The position numbers and the translations under genes were made by a program. The notes beneath the pieces were generated by a model that saw only the letters and a list, made by a program, of their open reading frames with translations, did no database searches and was not told where the DNA came from. A stretch of DNA of 15,930 nt from CAG-791 sp002394525. GTDB taxonomy: Bacteria; Bacillota; Clostridia; Lachnospirales; Lachnospiraceae. The DNA is taken from assembly GCA_946536955.1 (NCBI GenBank), contig CAMNFJ010000058.1, positions 1-15,930 on the forward strand. Direction: 5' to 3'. This document shows positions 1-7,874 of this stretch, piece by piece (position 1 is the first letter of the stretch; every line of letters starts with the position of its first letter).

Positions 1-724
1 GCAGATGCTCATAGACCCGCTCATGAAGCTCCTCGCCCTCCGGCCAGCCTGCGTCAAAGACAGCGCTCACGCCGTTTTTGACGGAAAAATCGATCCAGCT
101 TTGAAGTGCCGTGTCGATCTGCTCGTCCGTCAGGGAGGATAAGCCGTCGAAAAGAAGGTGCCATCCCGCAGACTCGAAGACATTGCCGGTCACATGGCCG
201 TCCTTTCTCACATAATAACTGAGCTCCGGCACCGGATCCTCCGTTTCGTCCGTGATCCCGTGCTTTGCAAGTATCCTGGAGTTGACCCAGACACTGTGTC
301 CTTCCCCTTCCATGATCAGCAGCTCACTGTCAGGACAGATGGCATCCAGGTCTTCCTTTGTGAGCATCTCCCCCTGCAGGAATTTCCGCTCCAGAACAAA
401 TCTGTAGCGCTCCTTCCCGGGATTGCTCTCAATATACCGTTCCATAAAGTCCAGCGCTTCCTGTCTGCTGGAGCATATAATATATTCTCCCATATCCATG
501 TATGTAAATCCGATGCCTGTCGTCACATGGACATGGCTGTCAATGATACCGGGCATGATGAACTTTCCGCCGAGGTCAGTGACCTCGCCCTCATAGTCCT
601 TCAGTCCCGCCTCGTCGCCAACATAAATGAATCTTCCGTCCTTCACCGCAAGGGCAGCGGCCTGCGGGTTTTTCCTGTCTGATGTGAAGATTTTTGCGTT
701 TTTGATAATCAGGTCTGCTTTCAT
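1..724 (-). CDS. Amidohydrolase, YtcJ-like (partial, runs off left edge)
   Basis: This is the first 241 codons of a metal-dependent hydrolase of the amidohydrolase-3 (YtcJ-like) group; the C-terminal part lies outside the window. The N-terminal beta-sandwich segment begins MKADLIIKNAKIFT. The metal-binding motif DSHVH is at residues 62-66 (His64 and His66), after the typical MPGIID lead-in. GHSVWVNS at 142-149 matches the conserved GHxxWVN block of this group. The ATG at 722-724 is preceded by AAGGAAG at good spacing, which supports this start. The gene begins 47 bp after the esterase stop on the same strand, so the two are probably co-transcribed. By family it should hydrolyse an amide, urea or ester-like bond in the cytoplasm. 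The substrate cannot be read from the sequence. Confidence 0.9.
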   Translation of the reverse strand, partial: MKADLIIKNAKIFTSDRKNPQAAALAVKDGRFIYVGDEAGLKDYEGEVTDLGGKFIMPGIIDSHVHVTTGIGFTYMDMGEYIICSSRQEALDFMERYIESNPGKERYRFVLERKFLQGEMLTKEDLDAICPDSELLIMEGEGHSVWVNSRILAKHGITDETEDPVPELSYYVRKDGHVTGNVFESAGWHLLFDGLSSLTDEQIDTALQSWIDFSVKNGVSAVFDAGWPEGEELHERVYEHL

Positions 725-771
725 ACTAATCTTCCTTTTTTAAACATCCTTCGATTTTTAACATCCTCCAA

Positions 772-2301
772 TCAGAACAGGTAGAATTTTGTCAGCCCAT
801 AGGTCCTGTCCCAATCCACGATCTTCCTCTCCGATTCTTTCTCGGGATGGATATCGAACTCATCCAGGACCATCACCTGCCTGTTCTCCGGATCATAGGA
901 CGGCCAGGTCTTTGCCTTGCCATCCGGAGAAATGTCAGCGCTGAGAGAGGGATCGCCGGTCTTTGCAAACTGGACCCACATCTTCCGCACAGTCTTTCCA
1001 AAGGTCTCATCAAAAACTCTTCCAAGTGAAGGATCTGTATTCTGATGATCAAAAATGATCTCCAGCTCCACCCCGTGTCCGGGTTCAGCCGTGAAGAAAT
1101 AGGTGTGGATATTGCCGCCGGCTGCCGCCTGGCTCTCCGAGATCCGGATGACCGGCGCATTAAACCAGAGCTGGTCGAACAGGCGGCACTCGCCCTCGCA
1201 GCCTTCCCCCTTCACATCATTGCAGAAACTCTCGAGCAGGGCCTTCTCTTTCTCCGGCAGCTTGTCGAGCTTTCTCTCCTTCCGGTCGGCAGCCAGCATT
1301 TTGATACCTTCCTCCCCCATCGCAGCCGCGAACCAGTCGAATTCATTCTTGTTGCAGCCGAACATGAGGTCGAGATCCTTTACCGCGCCCCCGGCATAAG
1401 CCTCATAGGGATCCACGGGAAGCCATTTTCCGTCCCGTTCCGGACATATGCGCAGCCTTACCGCTTCGGATTCGTCCGCGAGCGTCCGGGCATCCACCTT
1501 CATCAGGTCGGCAGCGGTCTTGCAGCCGAGGACCTCCATCATGACCTTCGTGCAATCGATCGCCTCTTCCGGGGACCTGGTCAGGGTGGGGGAGCCGCTC
1601 TGGGCAATGACCCTCTTAAAGTATGCGTGCGAGCCCTGGAGGAGCGGAAGCAGGGATACGCTTCCGGCCCCGGCGGATTCTCCATAGATCGTCACATTGT
1701 CCGGATCTCCGCCGAAGCCCGCAATGTTTTCGTGGACCCATTTCAAACCCATGAGCTGGTCCAGGGGGCCCAGGTTCTGCGAATCCGGGAAGGCCCCGCC
1801 GTCCGGCAGATGGGACAGATGGAAGTAACCAAAAATACCGAGCCGGTATGCGACCGTGACGACGATGACGTCCGGATTCTCCCGCAGGAAATCATCGCAC
1901 TCAAACAGGGAAAAGGCTGCCGCGCCGAACTCAAAGGCGCCGCCGTGGATCCACACCATGACCGGCTTTTTCTCTGTGCTCTTATCATCCGCTTTCCAGA
2001 TGTTCAGATAAAGACAATCCTCCCCCTGATTGATAAGGGTATCTTCCACATCGCTGAAATCCTTGTGCTGGCAGGGGCTTTTCCCTTTGTAATACGCCTC
2101 GTATACACCGTCATCCGGAACTACGTCCACCGGTGCCTTCCAGCGGTTCTCCCCCACAGGCTGCTCTCCCACGAAGGGGATCCCCCGGTAGACGATGATA
2201 CCGTCTTCCTTCCTGCCGACAAAGGTGCCGTTGACGCATTTGACAGCCAGAGACCTGTCATAGCTGCCGTCCGTGATCTTTTTGTTAGCCTTGTACTGCA
2301 T
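772..2301 (-). CDS. Type B carboxylesterase (para-nitrobenzyl esterase-like)
   Basis: A 509-residue alpha/beta-hydrolase of the carboxylesterase type B family, close to the usual family length. The oxyanion-hole HGG is at 119-121. The nucleophile elbow GESAG is at 207-211, giving Ser209. A plausible triad is completed by Glu320 (in NKNEFDWF) and His409 (in PGHGVELE). The C-terminal block with MWVQFAKTGDP is also typical. The reading frame is open further upstream to 2355. I chose the ATG at 2299-2301 because AAGGAGG lies about 8 bases before it and the extra 18 residues look unlike the family. There is no signal peptide, so it is probably cytosolic and acts on small esters. It lies just upstream of the amidohydrolase gene, suggesting a shared catabolic or detoxifying role (inference). 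A paralogue's C-terminus is present at the right edge of the window. Confidence 0.93.
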   Translation of the reverse strand: MQYKANKKITDGSYDRSLAVKCVNGTFVGRKEDGIIVYRGIPFVGEQPVGENRWKAPVDVVPDDGVYEAYYKGKSPCQHKDFSDVEDTLINQGEDCLYLNIWKADDKSTEKKPVMVWIHGGAFEFGAAAFSLFECDDFLRENPDVIVVTVAYRLGIFGYFHLSHLPDGGAFPDSQNLGPLDQLMGLKWVHENIAGFGGDPDNVTIYGESAGAGSVSLLPLLQGSHAYFKRVIAQSGSPTLTRSPEEAIDCTKVMMEVLGCKTAADLMKVDARTLADESEAVRLRICPERDGKWLPVDPYEAYAGGAVKDLDLMFGCNKNEFDWFAAAMGEEGIKMLAADRKERKLDKLPEKEKALLESFCNDVKGEGCEGECRLFDQLWFNAPVIRISESQAAAGGNIHTYFFTAEPGHGVELEIIFDHQNTDPSLGRVFDETFGKTVRKMWVQFAKTGDPSLSADISPDGKAKTWPSYDPENRQVMVLDEFDIHPEKESERKIVDWDRTYGLTKFYLF

Positions 2302-2414
2302 TCTTCGGTCCTCCTTGCTTGTCCTTGATTTTGTCTGGTTTATGATGCCTGACACCAGGCTCCGGACTCCTCCCGCTTATTGGCGGTCTCTGTGCTGTCC
2401 GTTCACCTTTTTCC

Positions 2415-2443
2415 ATTTTATAAACCAGTTCCTGCCCGGACAA
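2415..2443 (-). promoter_or_regulatory. Candidate sigma-A promoter for the esterase operon
   Basis: Reading the minus strand, TTGTCC (2438-2443) is followed after exactly 17 bases by TAAAAT (2415-2420). The -10 box is good and the -35 box is moderate (4 of 6). It lies about 115 bp upstream of the chosen esterase start. No experimental support is possible here. Confidence 0.4.
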
Positions 2444-2487
2444 GGAGTGTTCCAAAATGTCAACATCCGGGAGGCATTCCCGTTACG

Positions 2488-2551
2488 GTGTGACAAGGGG
2501 ACAGGCACTCTGTCACAGCACTGTGACAGAGTGCCTGTCCCCTTGTCACAC
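2488..2551. repeat. 31-bp perfect inverted repeat (REP/MITE-like hairpin)
   Basis: Two arms of 31 bases (2488-2518 and 2521-2551) are perfectly complementary, separated only by CA. Each arm contains a smaller self-complementary unit, GTGACA at one end and TGTCAC at the other, around a GGGGACAGGCAC core. It lies 28 bases after the kinase stop and well before the esterase start. Neither side has a T-run, so it is not a classical terminator, though it could stall transcription or protect the 3' end of the kinase mRNA. The nested layout resembles REP-type elements mobilised by IS200-like (RAYT) transposases. That assignment is inference. Confidence 0.8.
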
Positions 2552-2579
2552 GGGCGGCAGTCCCCTTTCCAACGCCGGA

Positions 2580-3833
2580 TCAGGGAATCGTCAGTTTCAC
2601 GACAGTCCCGCCGCCCTCCCGGGGCAGGATCGTCATTTTCCCTCCGCACATCATCTCCAGCCGCTGCCGGATATTCGTAAGCGCAATGTGCTGGCCGCCG
2701 TCAGATGCGGGTTCAAAGCCCGGCCCGTTGTCTGAAACGGTGATCTCGCTGCCCGCCCCTGTCTTCCGGGTCTGTATGGAAATGCGGAGCGGATCGGCGT
2801 CCGGGTTCATGCCATACTTGATGGCATTCTCCACGACAGGCTGCAGGGTCAGCGGGGGAATGCGAAAACGGGTATGAGGCATGTCGTAATCGACAAGAAG
2901 ATTTTCGTCATGCAGCGCCTGCTCCACATTGAGGTAGGCCCGGGTATGTTCCAGCTCCTCTGAAAAGGGTATCGTCTCATCACTCGCCAGGGCGTTCAGA
3001 TTCCGTTCAAGAAAGGTGTTGAAATCCAGGGTGACCCGCTGGGCCTCGGCAGGGTCCTGTTGGCAGAGGTAATAGATGTTCATCAGGGTGTTGTGGATGA
3101 AATGCGGCCTCATCTGAAGGACCAGGATGCTGGCATGCTGATGGGCGATCTCCCGCTGCTGACGCAAATACTGATCGACCTGGTCTGACAGGATAATGCC
3201 GTACATGGAAAGGGCCAGGAACGCAACGCCCATGTTGACAAGCGGAAAGACCTGTACGAAGAGATGAATGATCAGAGCAACTGTCAGGGGGAACAGAGAG
3301 ATCAGAATGGCAATGAAGAGCTTTTTTGTCAGAGCATTCCGTCTGCGGATCAGGCCTGCCAGGTTGAGCAGCCCGATCATCACCAGAGGGGCGGTGGCAA
3401 GTGGATAGAGGGGCCCCCTGTGCACATGGCCGTCCGGTGTCACGTAATAAATGGAGGAAGTGAACTGCGCGATCACCACCATCAGGAAATACAGGCCATA
3501 CAGGGCAGATACGGCGGGAAGGAGGCCGCTTTTCCGCCGGTCCTCTCCGCTGCAGTGCAGCAGGAATACCGTCAGCATGGGCAGAGGCAAGGTGGCAAGC
3601 AGAGACATCCAGAAATTCGAAAAAGCCTGTAAACCTGCCTTGCCAGGAACCTCGTAGAAGATATTTTCGATGAGGGCAAAGCATGAATTCAGAAAAAGGA
3701 TGCTGAAGAAGACGATAAAGAAGCGTTTGCTCCACCGGTCAATATCCGGCATAATAACGACGAGTCCCAGTCCCAGCCCCATCAGGAGCAGAGAAGCGCC
3801 GCAGAGATAGATGTACAGTGTCCAGATGGTCAT
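2580..3833 (-). CDS. Sensor histidine kinase, seven-TM, LytS/YesM-type catalytic domain
   Basis: A 417-residue membrane sensor kinase. The first ~216 residues hold about seven hydrophobic helices (roughly 6-28, 37-60, 73-95, 104-124, 144-164, 170-192 and 196-216), like the HisKA_7TM sensor region. A short linker follows. The His_kinase domain has phospho-acceptor His244 in MRPHFIHNTL, N-box Asn336 in VVENAIKYG, and the G1 box DNGPGF at 368-373 of the ATPase domain. The start ATG overlaps the response-regulator stop as ATGA (3830-3833), so the two are translationally coupled and almost certainly form a pair. The signal is unknown. There is no large extracytoplasmic domain, so a membrane-soluble or small ligand is plausible (inference). 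Confidence 0.93.
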   Translation of the reverse strand: MTIWTLYIYLCGASLLLMGLGLGLVVIMPDIDRWSKRFFIVFFSILFLNSCFALIENIFYEVPGKAGLQAFSNFWMSLLATLPLPMLTVFLLHCSGEDRRKSGLLPAVSALYGLYFLMVVIAQFTSSIYYVTPDGHVHRGPLYPLATAPLVMIGLLNLAGLIRRRNALTKKLFIAILISLFPLTVALIIHLFVQVFPLVNMGVAFLALSMYGIILSDQVDQYLRQQREIAHQHASILVLQMRPHFIHNTLMNIYYLCQQDPAEAQRVTLDFNTFLERNLNALASDETIPFSEELEHTRAYLNVEQALHDENLLVDYDMPHTRFRIPPLTLQPVVENAIKYGMNPDADPLRISIQTRKTGAGSEITVSDNGPGFEPASDGGQHIALTNIRQRLEMMCGGKMTILPREGGGTVVKLTIP

Positions 3834-4432
3834 TTACCGCTTCCTCCTGTCCAGAAGGGATAACGCAGATGGGCGAGCTGGTCCCTGATCCCCTCAGGCG
3901 TCAGCGGCTTTCGCATAAAGCCGCTGGCTCCGGTGCTCCAGGCGTCAAAGGCATACCTCACATATGCAGTGAGAAACACTACATTGGTTCGGGGATTGAT
4001 CGAAAGCAGGGTGCGGCAAAGATCAAGCCCGCTCATTGTCCCCATCTCGATATCCAGAAAAGCCAGCGCGATCCGGTTGGCCTCCGCACACGCGATGGCC
4101 TCGGACGGACGGGTGAATCCATAGATCCTGGCGCCCGGCAGAGCCTCCTCCAGGATGGGGAGACACCCTCTGACAATGATCTTGCTGTCGTCCACCAGAA
4201 TTACATTCGGCGCCTCATTGCGGTCGATCGTGGCATTCAAGAGGATATTGATGTCCACGTCAAGGACCCTGGCGATCTGGGCGATCATCCTGTTATCCGG
4301 AATACGGCTGCCGCTTTCCCAGCGGTTAATGGCAGACCGCGTGACAAACAGCTGGTCTGCCAGCTGCATCTGTGAGATTCCTCTTTCCGTCCTCAGATTT
4401 TTCAATGTCTTTGAAAATACAGTATCGTTCAT
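3830..4432 (-). CDS. Response regulator: N-terminal XRE HTH fused to receiver domain
   Basis: A 200-residue regulator with an inverted domain order. Residues 7-60 form an XRE/Cro-type helix-turn-helix (GISQMQLADQLFVTRSAINRWESG). About ten residues later a CheY-like receiver domain runs from 76 to the end. It has the acidic pair Asp81/Asp82, the phospho-acceptor Asp127 in AFLDIEMG, Thr155 in FLTAY and Lys175 in MRKPL, so it looks phosphorylatable. Most partners of LytS-type kinases carry a C-terminal LytTR or AraC output domain instead. The ATG at 4430-4432 is preferred. A TTG two codons upstream is possible, and neither has a strong ribosome site. It is coupled by a 4-base overlap to the kinase gene. 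It probably binds DNA as a dimer; its targets are not evident. Confidence 0.9.
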   Translation of the reverse strand: MNDTVFSKTLKNLRTERGISQMQLADQLFVTRSAINRWESGSRIPDNRMIAQIARVLDVDINILLNATIDRNEAPNVILVDDSKIIVRGCLPILEEALPGARIYGFTRPSEAIACAEANRIALAFLDIEMGTMSGLDLCRTLLSINPRTNVVFLTAYVRYAFDAWSTGASGFMRKPLTPEGIRDQLAHLRYPFWTGGSGK

Positions 4433-4737
4433 AGTCAAACTGCATCACTTTCTCACATATTCGGACGGCACCATAAGTCCTCAAATTGGTGCCCGCGCCA
4501 TAAAAAATGGATAGATAATCGCATTTTACGTATTAGAAAAACTATATGGTGTCAAGTACAAGGCTCGCGGCGCTCTGTGTGCATTATGAGCCCAATAGAT
4601 AAAGTATAGTACAGTCTGTACCCCTTTGCCAGTAAAAGCATTGGGCTCTAAGTCCCGGATCCGATGTCTTTCTGAGGCAGGTGGACGAGTATGCCGGACA
4701 GCTCCCGGCCGGGATCCGCGGGTCCATGCGGCAAACG
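4433..4737 (-). promoter_or_regulatory. 305-bp intergenic control region upstream of the two-component operon
   Basis: No gene is apparent here. For minus-strand transcription there are two candidate promoters. One is a perfect TTGACA (4550-4555) with only a weak -10 region (TACGTA at a 17-base spacing). The other is a TATACT -10 box (4603-4608) with a weak TGGCAA at -35 (4626-4631). The second is bracketed by an inverted repeat, GAGCCCAAT at 4588-4596 and ATTGGGCTC at 4640-4648. It also has the small dyad GTACA-GTC-TGTAC at 4609-4621. These are operator candidates, possibly for autoregulation. The function is inferred from layout only. Confidence 0.4.
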
Positions 4738-4767
4738 AAAAAATCCGGCCGCGCGGCCGGATTTTTT
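4738..4767. terminator. Rho-independent terminator after the AGCS symporter gene
   Basis: A 30-base perfect palindrome: A6, then a GC-rich CCGGCCGC/GCGGCCGG stem, then T6. It lies 20 bases beyond the symporter stop. Because both flanks carry the A/T runs it could stop transcription from either side. Confidence 0.9.
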
Positions 4768-4786
4768 GTTGACTGCTTTTCTTTTC

Positions 4787-6310
4787 TTATGCGTCCTCGT
4801 TCTCGGCCAGTGTCTTCAGGCGCTCCACAAGGCGGATCTCCTGCTCTTTCTGGATGTCCGGGAAGTTGGAGAGGATGGGCTCTACACCCTGTTTTTTCAG
4901 GATGCGGCGTTCCACATAGTTCTGCGTGCACTTCATGACCTCGGGGGAGAGGGCCAGAACGCCGATCAGGTTGGGGATCATCATGAGACCGTTGAAGGTA
5001 TCGGAGATGTCCCAGGCCAGCTGGGCCTCCATGACGGAACCCGCCAGGACGACGATGGAAAAGATGACTCGGTACACGACGATGGCCTTTGTGCCGAACA
5101 GGTACTCAAAAGCCTTGGAGCCGTAGTGGCTCCAGCCCAGGACGGTCGAATAGGCAAAGAGCAGGATGGCGATCGCGATGAAGGCGGATCCGGCCTTTCC
5201 GAAGGTGCCCTCGAAAGCAAAGCTGACCAGGGAAGAGGATCCGACTGCTTCGGCCGCCTCGGTGAGCATGCCGGTCTCCAGGTCGACGGTTCCGCAGCTC
5301 AGGATAGTCAGAGCGGTCAGGGTACAGACCACGATGGTGTCCGCAAAGACCTCAAAGATGCCCCACATACCCTGTTTGACAGGCTCGATGACGTTGGAGC
5401 TGGAGTGGACCATGACAGAGGAACCAAGGCCGGCTTCGTTGGAGAAGACGCCGCGCTTCATGCCCATCTTCATGGCCAGGGCGATGCCGGAACCGACAAT
5501 GCCTCCCGCGACGGACTTCAGCGCAAATGCACCCTTGAAAATAGAAACGAATACGGCGGGCACCATGGTGATATGCATGAAAATGATGGTGAGGGTTCCC
5601 AGGAGATAGAGGATGACCATAAAGGGCACCAGCTTCTCCGTAAAAGATGCGACCCTCTGGAGGCCGCCGACGATGACCAGGCCGACAGCAAAGAACAGGA
5701 AGACGCCGACAGCCAGGTTGGGAATGCCGAAGGCATGGTTCACGTTTTTGACCATACTGTTGACCTGGCTCATATTGCCGATGCCGAAGGAAGCCAGCAG
5801 GCAGAAGCAGGAAAACAGAACAGCCAGAAAAGCACCGACGGCCTTGCAGTTTTTCCTGCCGCCGAGGCCGTCGCGGAGATAATACATGGCACCGCCTACC
5901 CACTCTCCCTCGGTGTTCTTCCTGCGGTAAAGGATACCCAGGACATTCTCCGAAAAATTGGTCATCATGCCGAAAAAGGCGATCAGCCACATCCAGAAGA
6001 CCGCGCCGGGTCCGCCGGTGGCAATGGCGCCTGCCACACCGACGATATTTCCGGTTCCGACCGTGGCAGCCAGCGCCGTGCACAGGGACTGGAACTGCGA
6101 GATCGAAGCGTCCTTGGTGTGGGCTGTGATGCGCTTCTCGCCGAAGATCTGGCCGATGGTATGGCTGACCCAGTAGCGGAAGTGGGAAATCTGGTAGAAC
6201 CTGGTGAGGCAGGTCATCAGAACGCCCGTGAAGCCCAGCAGGATCAGGGCCGGCCATCCCCACACGAGACCGTTGATAGTGTCATTGATGTTGGTGATTG
6301 CCTGCAGCAT
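4787..6310 (-). CDS. Sodium:alanine/glycine symporter family (AGCS)
   Basis: A 507-residue polytopic membrane protein of the alanine-or-glycine:cation symporter family (AlsT/DagA-like). The family hallmarks are near residues 82-115: AATVGTGNIVGVAGAI followed by GGPGAVFWMW and AFFGM. A later GVFSNEAGLGSS block is also characteristic. About ten or eleven hydrophobic segments span the protein. By family it couples Na+ (or H+) entry to uptake of a small neutral amino acid such as alanine or glycine; the exact substrate is not readable. I chose the ATG at 6308-6310. GAGAGGAA lies about 7 bases upstream, whereas the ATG two codons earlier is too close to it, and the open frame up to 6370 is promoter and leader sequence. 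It is a single-gene unit with its own promoter and terminator. Confidence 0.95.
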   Translation of the reverse strand: MLQAITNINDTINGLVWGWPALILLGFTGVLMTCLTRFYQISHFRYWVSHTIGQIFGEKRITAHTKDASISQFQSLCTALAATVGTGNIVGVAGAIATGGPGAVFWMWLIAFFGMMTNFSENVLGILYRRKNTEGEWVGGAMYYLRDGLGGRKNCKAVGAFLAVLFSCFCLLASFGIGNMSQVNSMVKNVNHAFGIPNLAVGVFLFFAVGLVIVGGLQRVASFTEKLVPFMVILYLLGTLTIIFMHITMVPAVFVSIFKGAFALKSVAGGIVGSGIALAMKMGMKRGVFSNEAGLGSSVMVHSSSNVIEPVKQGMWGIFEVFADTIVVCTLTALTILSCGTVDLETGMLTEAAEAVGSSSLVSFAFEGTFGKAGSAFIAIAILLFAYSTVLGWSHYGSKAFEYLFGTKAIVVYRVIFSIVVLAGSVMEAQLAWDISDTFNGLMMIPNLIGVLALSPEVMKCTQNYVERRILKKQGVEPILSNFPDIQKEQEIRLVERLKTLAENEDA

Positions 6311-6354
6311 AAGCATTTCCTCTCTGATTAAAGCATAGATGAAGAGGTATCCAC

Positions 6355-6376
6355 GTATTTTTGTATGCAAAAATAC
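6355..6376. promoter_or_regulatory. Operator-like dyad at the AGCS transcription start
   Basis: Perfect 9-base arms GTATTTTTG (6355-6363) and CAAAAATAC (6368-6376) flank a TATG centre. The dyad begins at or just after the predicted transcript start of the symporter gene. That is a typical place for a repressor, and the central TTGTATGCAA is close to the TTGTATACAA-like sites of many GntR-type regulators. It could alternatively act as an RNA hairpin in the leader. The regulator is not in this window. Confidence 0.5.
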
Positions 6377-6384
6377 ACTAGACC

Positions 6385-6413
6385 ATTTTAAATCAGAAAT
6401 ATGCAGATGTCAA
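6385..6413 (-). promoter_or_regulatory. Near-consensus sigma-A promoter for the AGCS gene
   Basis: On the minus strand TTGACA (6408-6413) is separated by exactly 17 bases from TAAAAT (6385-6390). The expected transcript start is near 6378, giving a leader of about 68 bases to the chosen ATG. Confidence 0.7.
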
Positions 6414-6535
6414 ATAAAGTTCAGGACTCGCCTGCACCCGGCAAAAAACTCCACCCAGGATTCCTTTGGCGTGTTCTTCTGGGAACCGGCGCCGATGTAG
6501 AAACGTTGAAACAACAGAACACTCGTTACAGCCTG

Positions 6536-7765
6536 CTATAGTATGTCTGCTCTCTGCAAGATCCGCGGGTCATCCGTGTGGATCGGGCACACCTTGCGGT
6601 CATCCCCGATATTTGTGACCGGCAGACTGGATGCCCGGAACATGCCCGAGTCAAAATATCGGTCGTCCGCGCAGAGCATCATGCCGCAGATATAGTCCTC
6701 AAAGGGCGTCCCCTCCCAGACCGTCGGATATTTTCTCTGCCGGATAAAGGGCTGCAGGATCATATCCTGTACGTCCCCGCTCTTCCACAGATTCTCCCAG
6801 GTCATTATGTCTGTCAATGGTCCTGCGTACACCTTCTCACTCTTCCCGAGCCGGTGATGTTTGAGGATAAATCCGTCCTTATTGCCGCGTGCCTCCTGCC
6901 AGATATCGTCCCTGTCTCCGTACAGATAAGTGGGGATCGCGCGGCTGCGAAGGAAGGCGGTCTCCTCCCCTGTCAGGCACCTGTCCGTAAAAGCATCCTG
7001 AAACCAGAGGTTCATAAAACGCTTGTCATGTATGAGGAAAATCGTGCGGAAGTCATTGTACATTCCCGCCTCGATCATGGCTTCGATCGTCCCTTGGGAG
7101 AAAGACAGAAGATCCTTCTGGTTCAGGGCGCTGATCACAAATCCCTTTTTCCAGCGGTCAATATTTCTTTCCACATCCTCAGCCTCAAAGACCTCCACGT
7201 TTTTCCCAAAGGCCTCATAAAAGGGTTTATACAATGCGATCTCGCCGGTCTTGTCCGCACTTTTGAGCACATAGATCTCTTTTTTATCCCCCGTGATCTG
7301 CAGCATGTAGTGCAGGCGCTCATTCAAAGTGGAATAGAGCGGGGAATAACCCGCTTTCCCGTCTTCGTCCTCGATTTTCCGCAGGAATTTCTCCGCCGCG
7401 CAGTCCGCAAAATAGGACATGAAGATCCCGTGGCCGAAAAAACGGCTGGTGATCTCGCACAGGAGCAGGTCTCCCTTCTCCGACACCAGATAATCCGGAC
7501 GATAGGTTCCCGCCCGGAAGGGATACCGGCTCTGCCGGTCCAATATCTCCATTTCCCTGTCGGAAAGGGGCATATACCGGGGCACATACTCCCGGTAGTT
7601 TTCCGCCATATAGACAATACATTTGTATAAGACCTGATGCAGCCGGCGCAGTTCATCCCTGCGCGCGGATGTGATCGCCATCGGCCGATCGTGATACCAC
7701 CGGCCGTAATAGGCCGCTTTCTCTCCATGAAGAGAGATAAAGGCCTCTTTATACTTTTCTCCCAT
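6536..7765 (-). CDS. ATP-grasp-like protein of unknown function, last gene of glycan block
   Basis: A 409-residue soluble protein that I do not recognise by name. Several features suggest an ATP-grasp-type ligase, perhaps circularly permuted as in the glutathionylspermidine-synthase-like group. RPDYL (89-93) is followed by GDLLLCEITSRF (98-109), resembling the R-x-D ... G ... E-x-N block. GFILKHHRLGKS (298-309) gives a candidate ATP-binding Lys302. MILQPFIRQ (335-343) and DDRYFDSGMFRAS (367-379) come late, as in the metal/ATP site of that fold. The ATG at 7763-7765 has GGGGGA about 6 bases upstream and is preferred to a TTG five codons earlier. It follows the radical SAM gene after 109 bp on the same strand. 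The ligase idea is inference from motifs, and the substrate is unknown. Confidence 0.8.
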   Translation of the reverse strand: MGEKYKEAFISLHGEKAAYYGRWYHDRPMAITSARRDELRRLHQVLYKCIVYMAENYREYVPRYMPLSDREMEILDRQSRYPFRAGTYRPDYLVSEKGDLLLCEITSRFFGHGIFMSYFADCAAEKFLRKIEDEDGKAGYSPLYSTLNERLHYMLQITGDKKEIYVLKSADKTGEIALYKPFYEAFGKNVEVFEAEDVERNIDRWKKGFVISALNQKDLLSFSQGTIEAMIEAGMYNDFRTIFLIHDKRFMNLWFQDAFTDRCLTGEETAFLRSRAIPTYLYGDRDDIWQEARGNKDGFILKHHRLGKSEKVYAGPLTDIMTWENLWKSGDVQDMILQPFIRQRKYPTVWEGTPFEDYICGMMLCADDRYFDSGMFRASSLPVTNIGDDRKVCPIHTDDPRILQRADIL

Positions 7766-7874
7766 CAAAGTCCCCCGCAAAGATCCGCTGATACATCCCC
7801 GATGTGATCCGGGCTGCTGTTGCTTCGATCAGGACGCACCGATCCCGGCGTGATCCGGCTGAAAGTCCCGGCCA

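Noticed and set aside
158..682. 174-codon plus-strand open frame
   Set aside because: It lies wholly antisense to the amidohydrolase, whose minus-strand frame has clear family motifs and a ribosome site.
1045..2328. 427-codon plus-strand open frame
   Set aside because: It is the antisense shadow of the carboxylesterase. Its composition is low-complexity, and no family motifs were seen.
2458..2463. TTGACA on the minus strand upstream of the esterase
   Set aside because: No -10 box occurs at 16-18 bases. The TTGTCC/TAAAAT pair just downstream is a better promoter.
4691..6331. 546-codon plus-strand open frame
   Set aside because: It is the antisense shadow of the AGCS symporter. Its Asp/Gly/His-rich translation is typical of reverse-complemented membrane-protein codons.
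6438..6490. Short plus-strand frame reading TQDSFGVFFWEPAP, resembling the GVFYWEPA block of GH53 galactanases
   Set aside because: Only about 15 residues fit and there is no supporting sequence on either side. It is too short to call a gene remnant.
7795..7860. Two imperfect copies of an ATCCC..GTGATCCGG sequence between the radical SAM and ATP-grasp-like genes
   Set aside because: The copies are short and imperfect, and GATCCGG-like words are common in this GC-rich genome.
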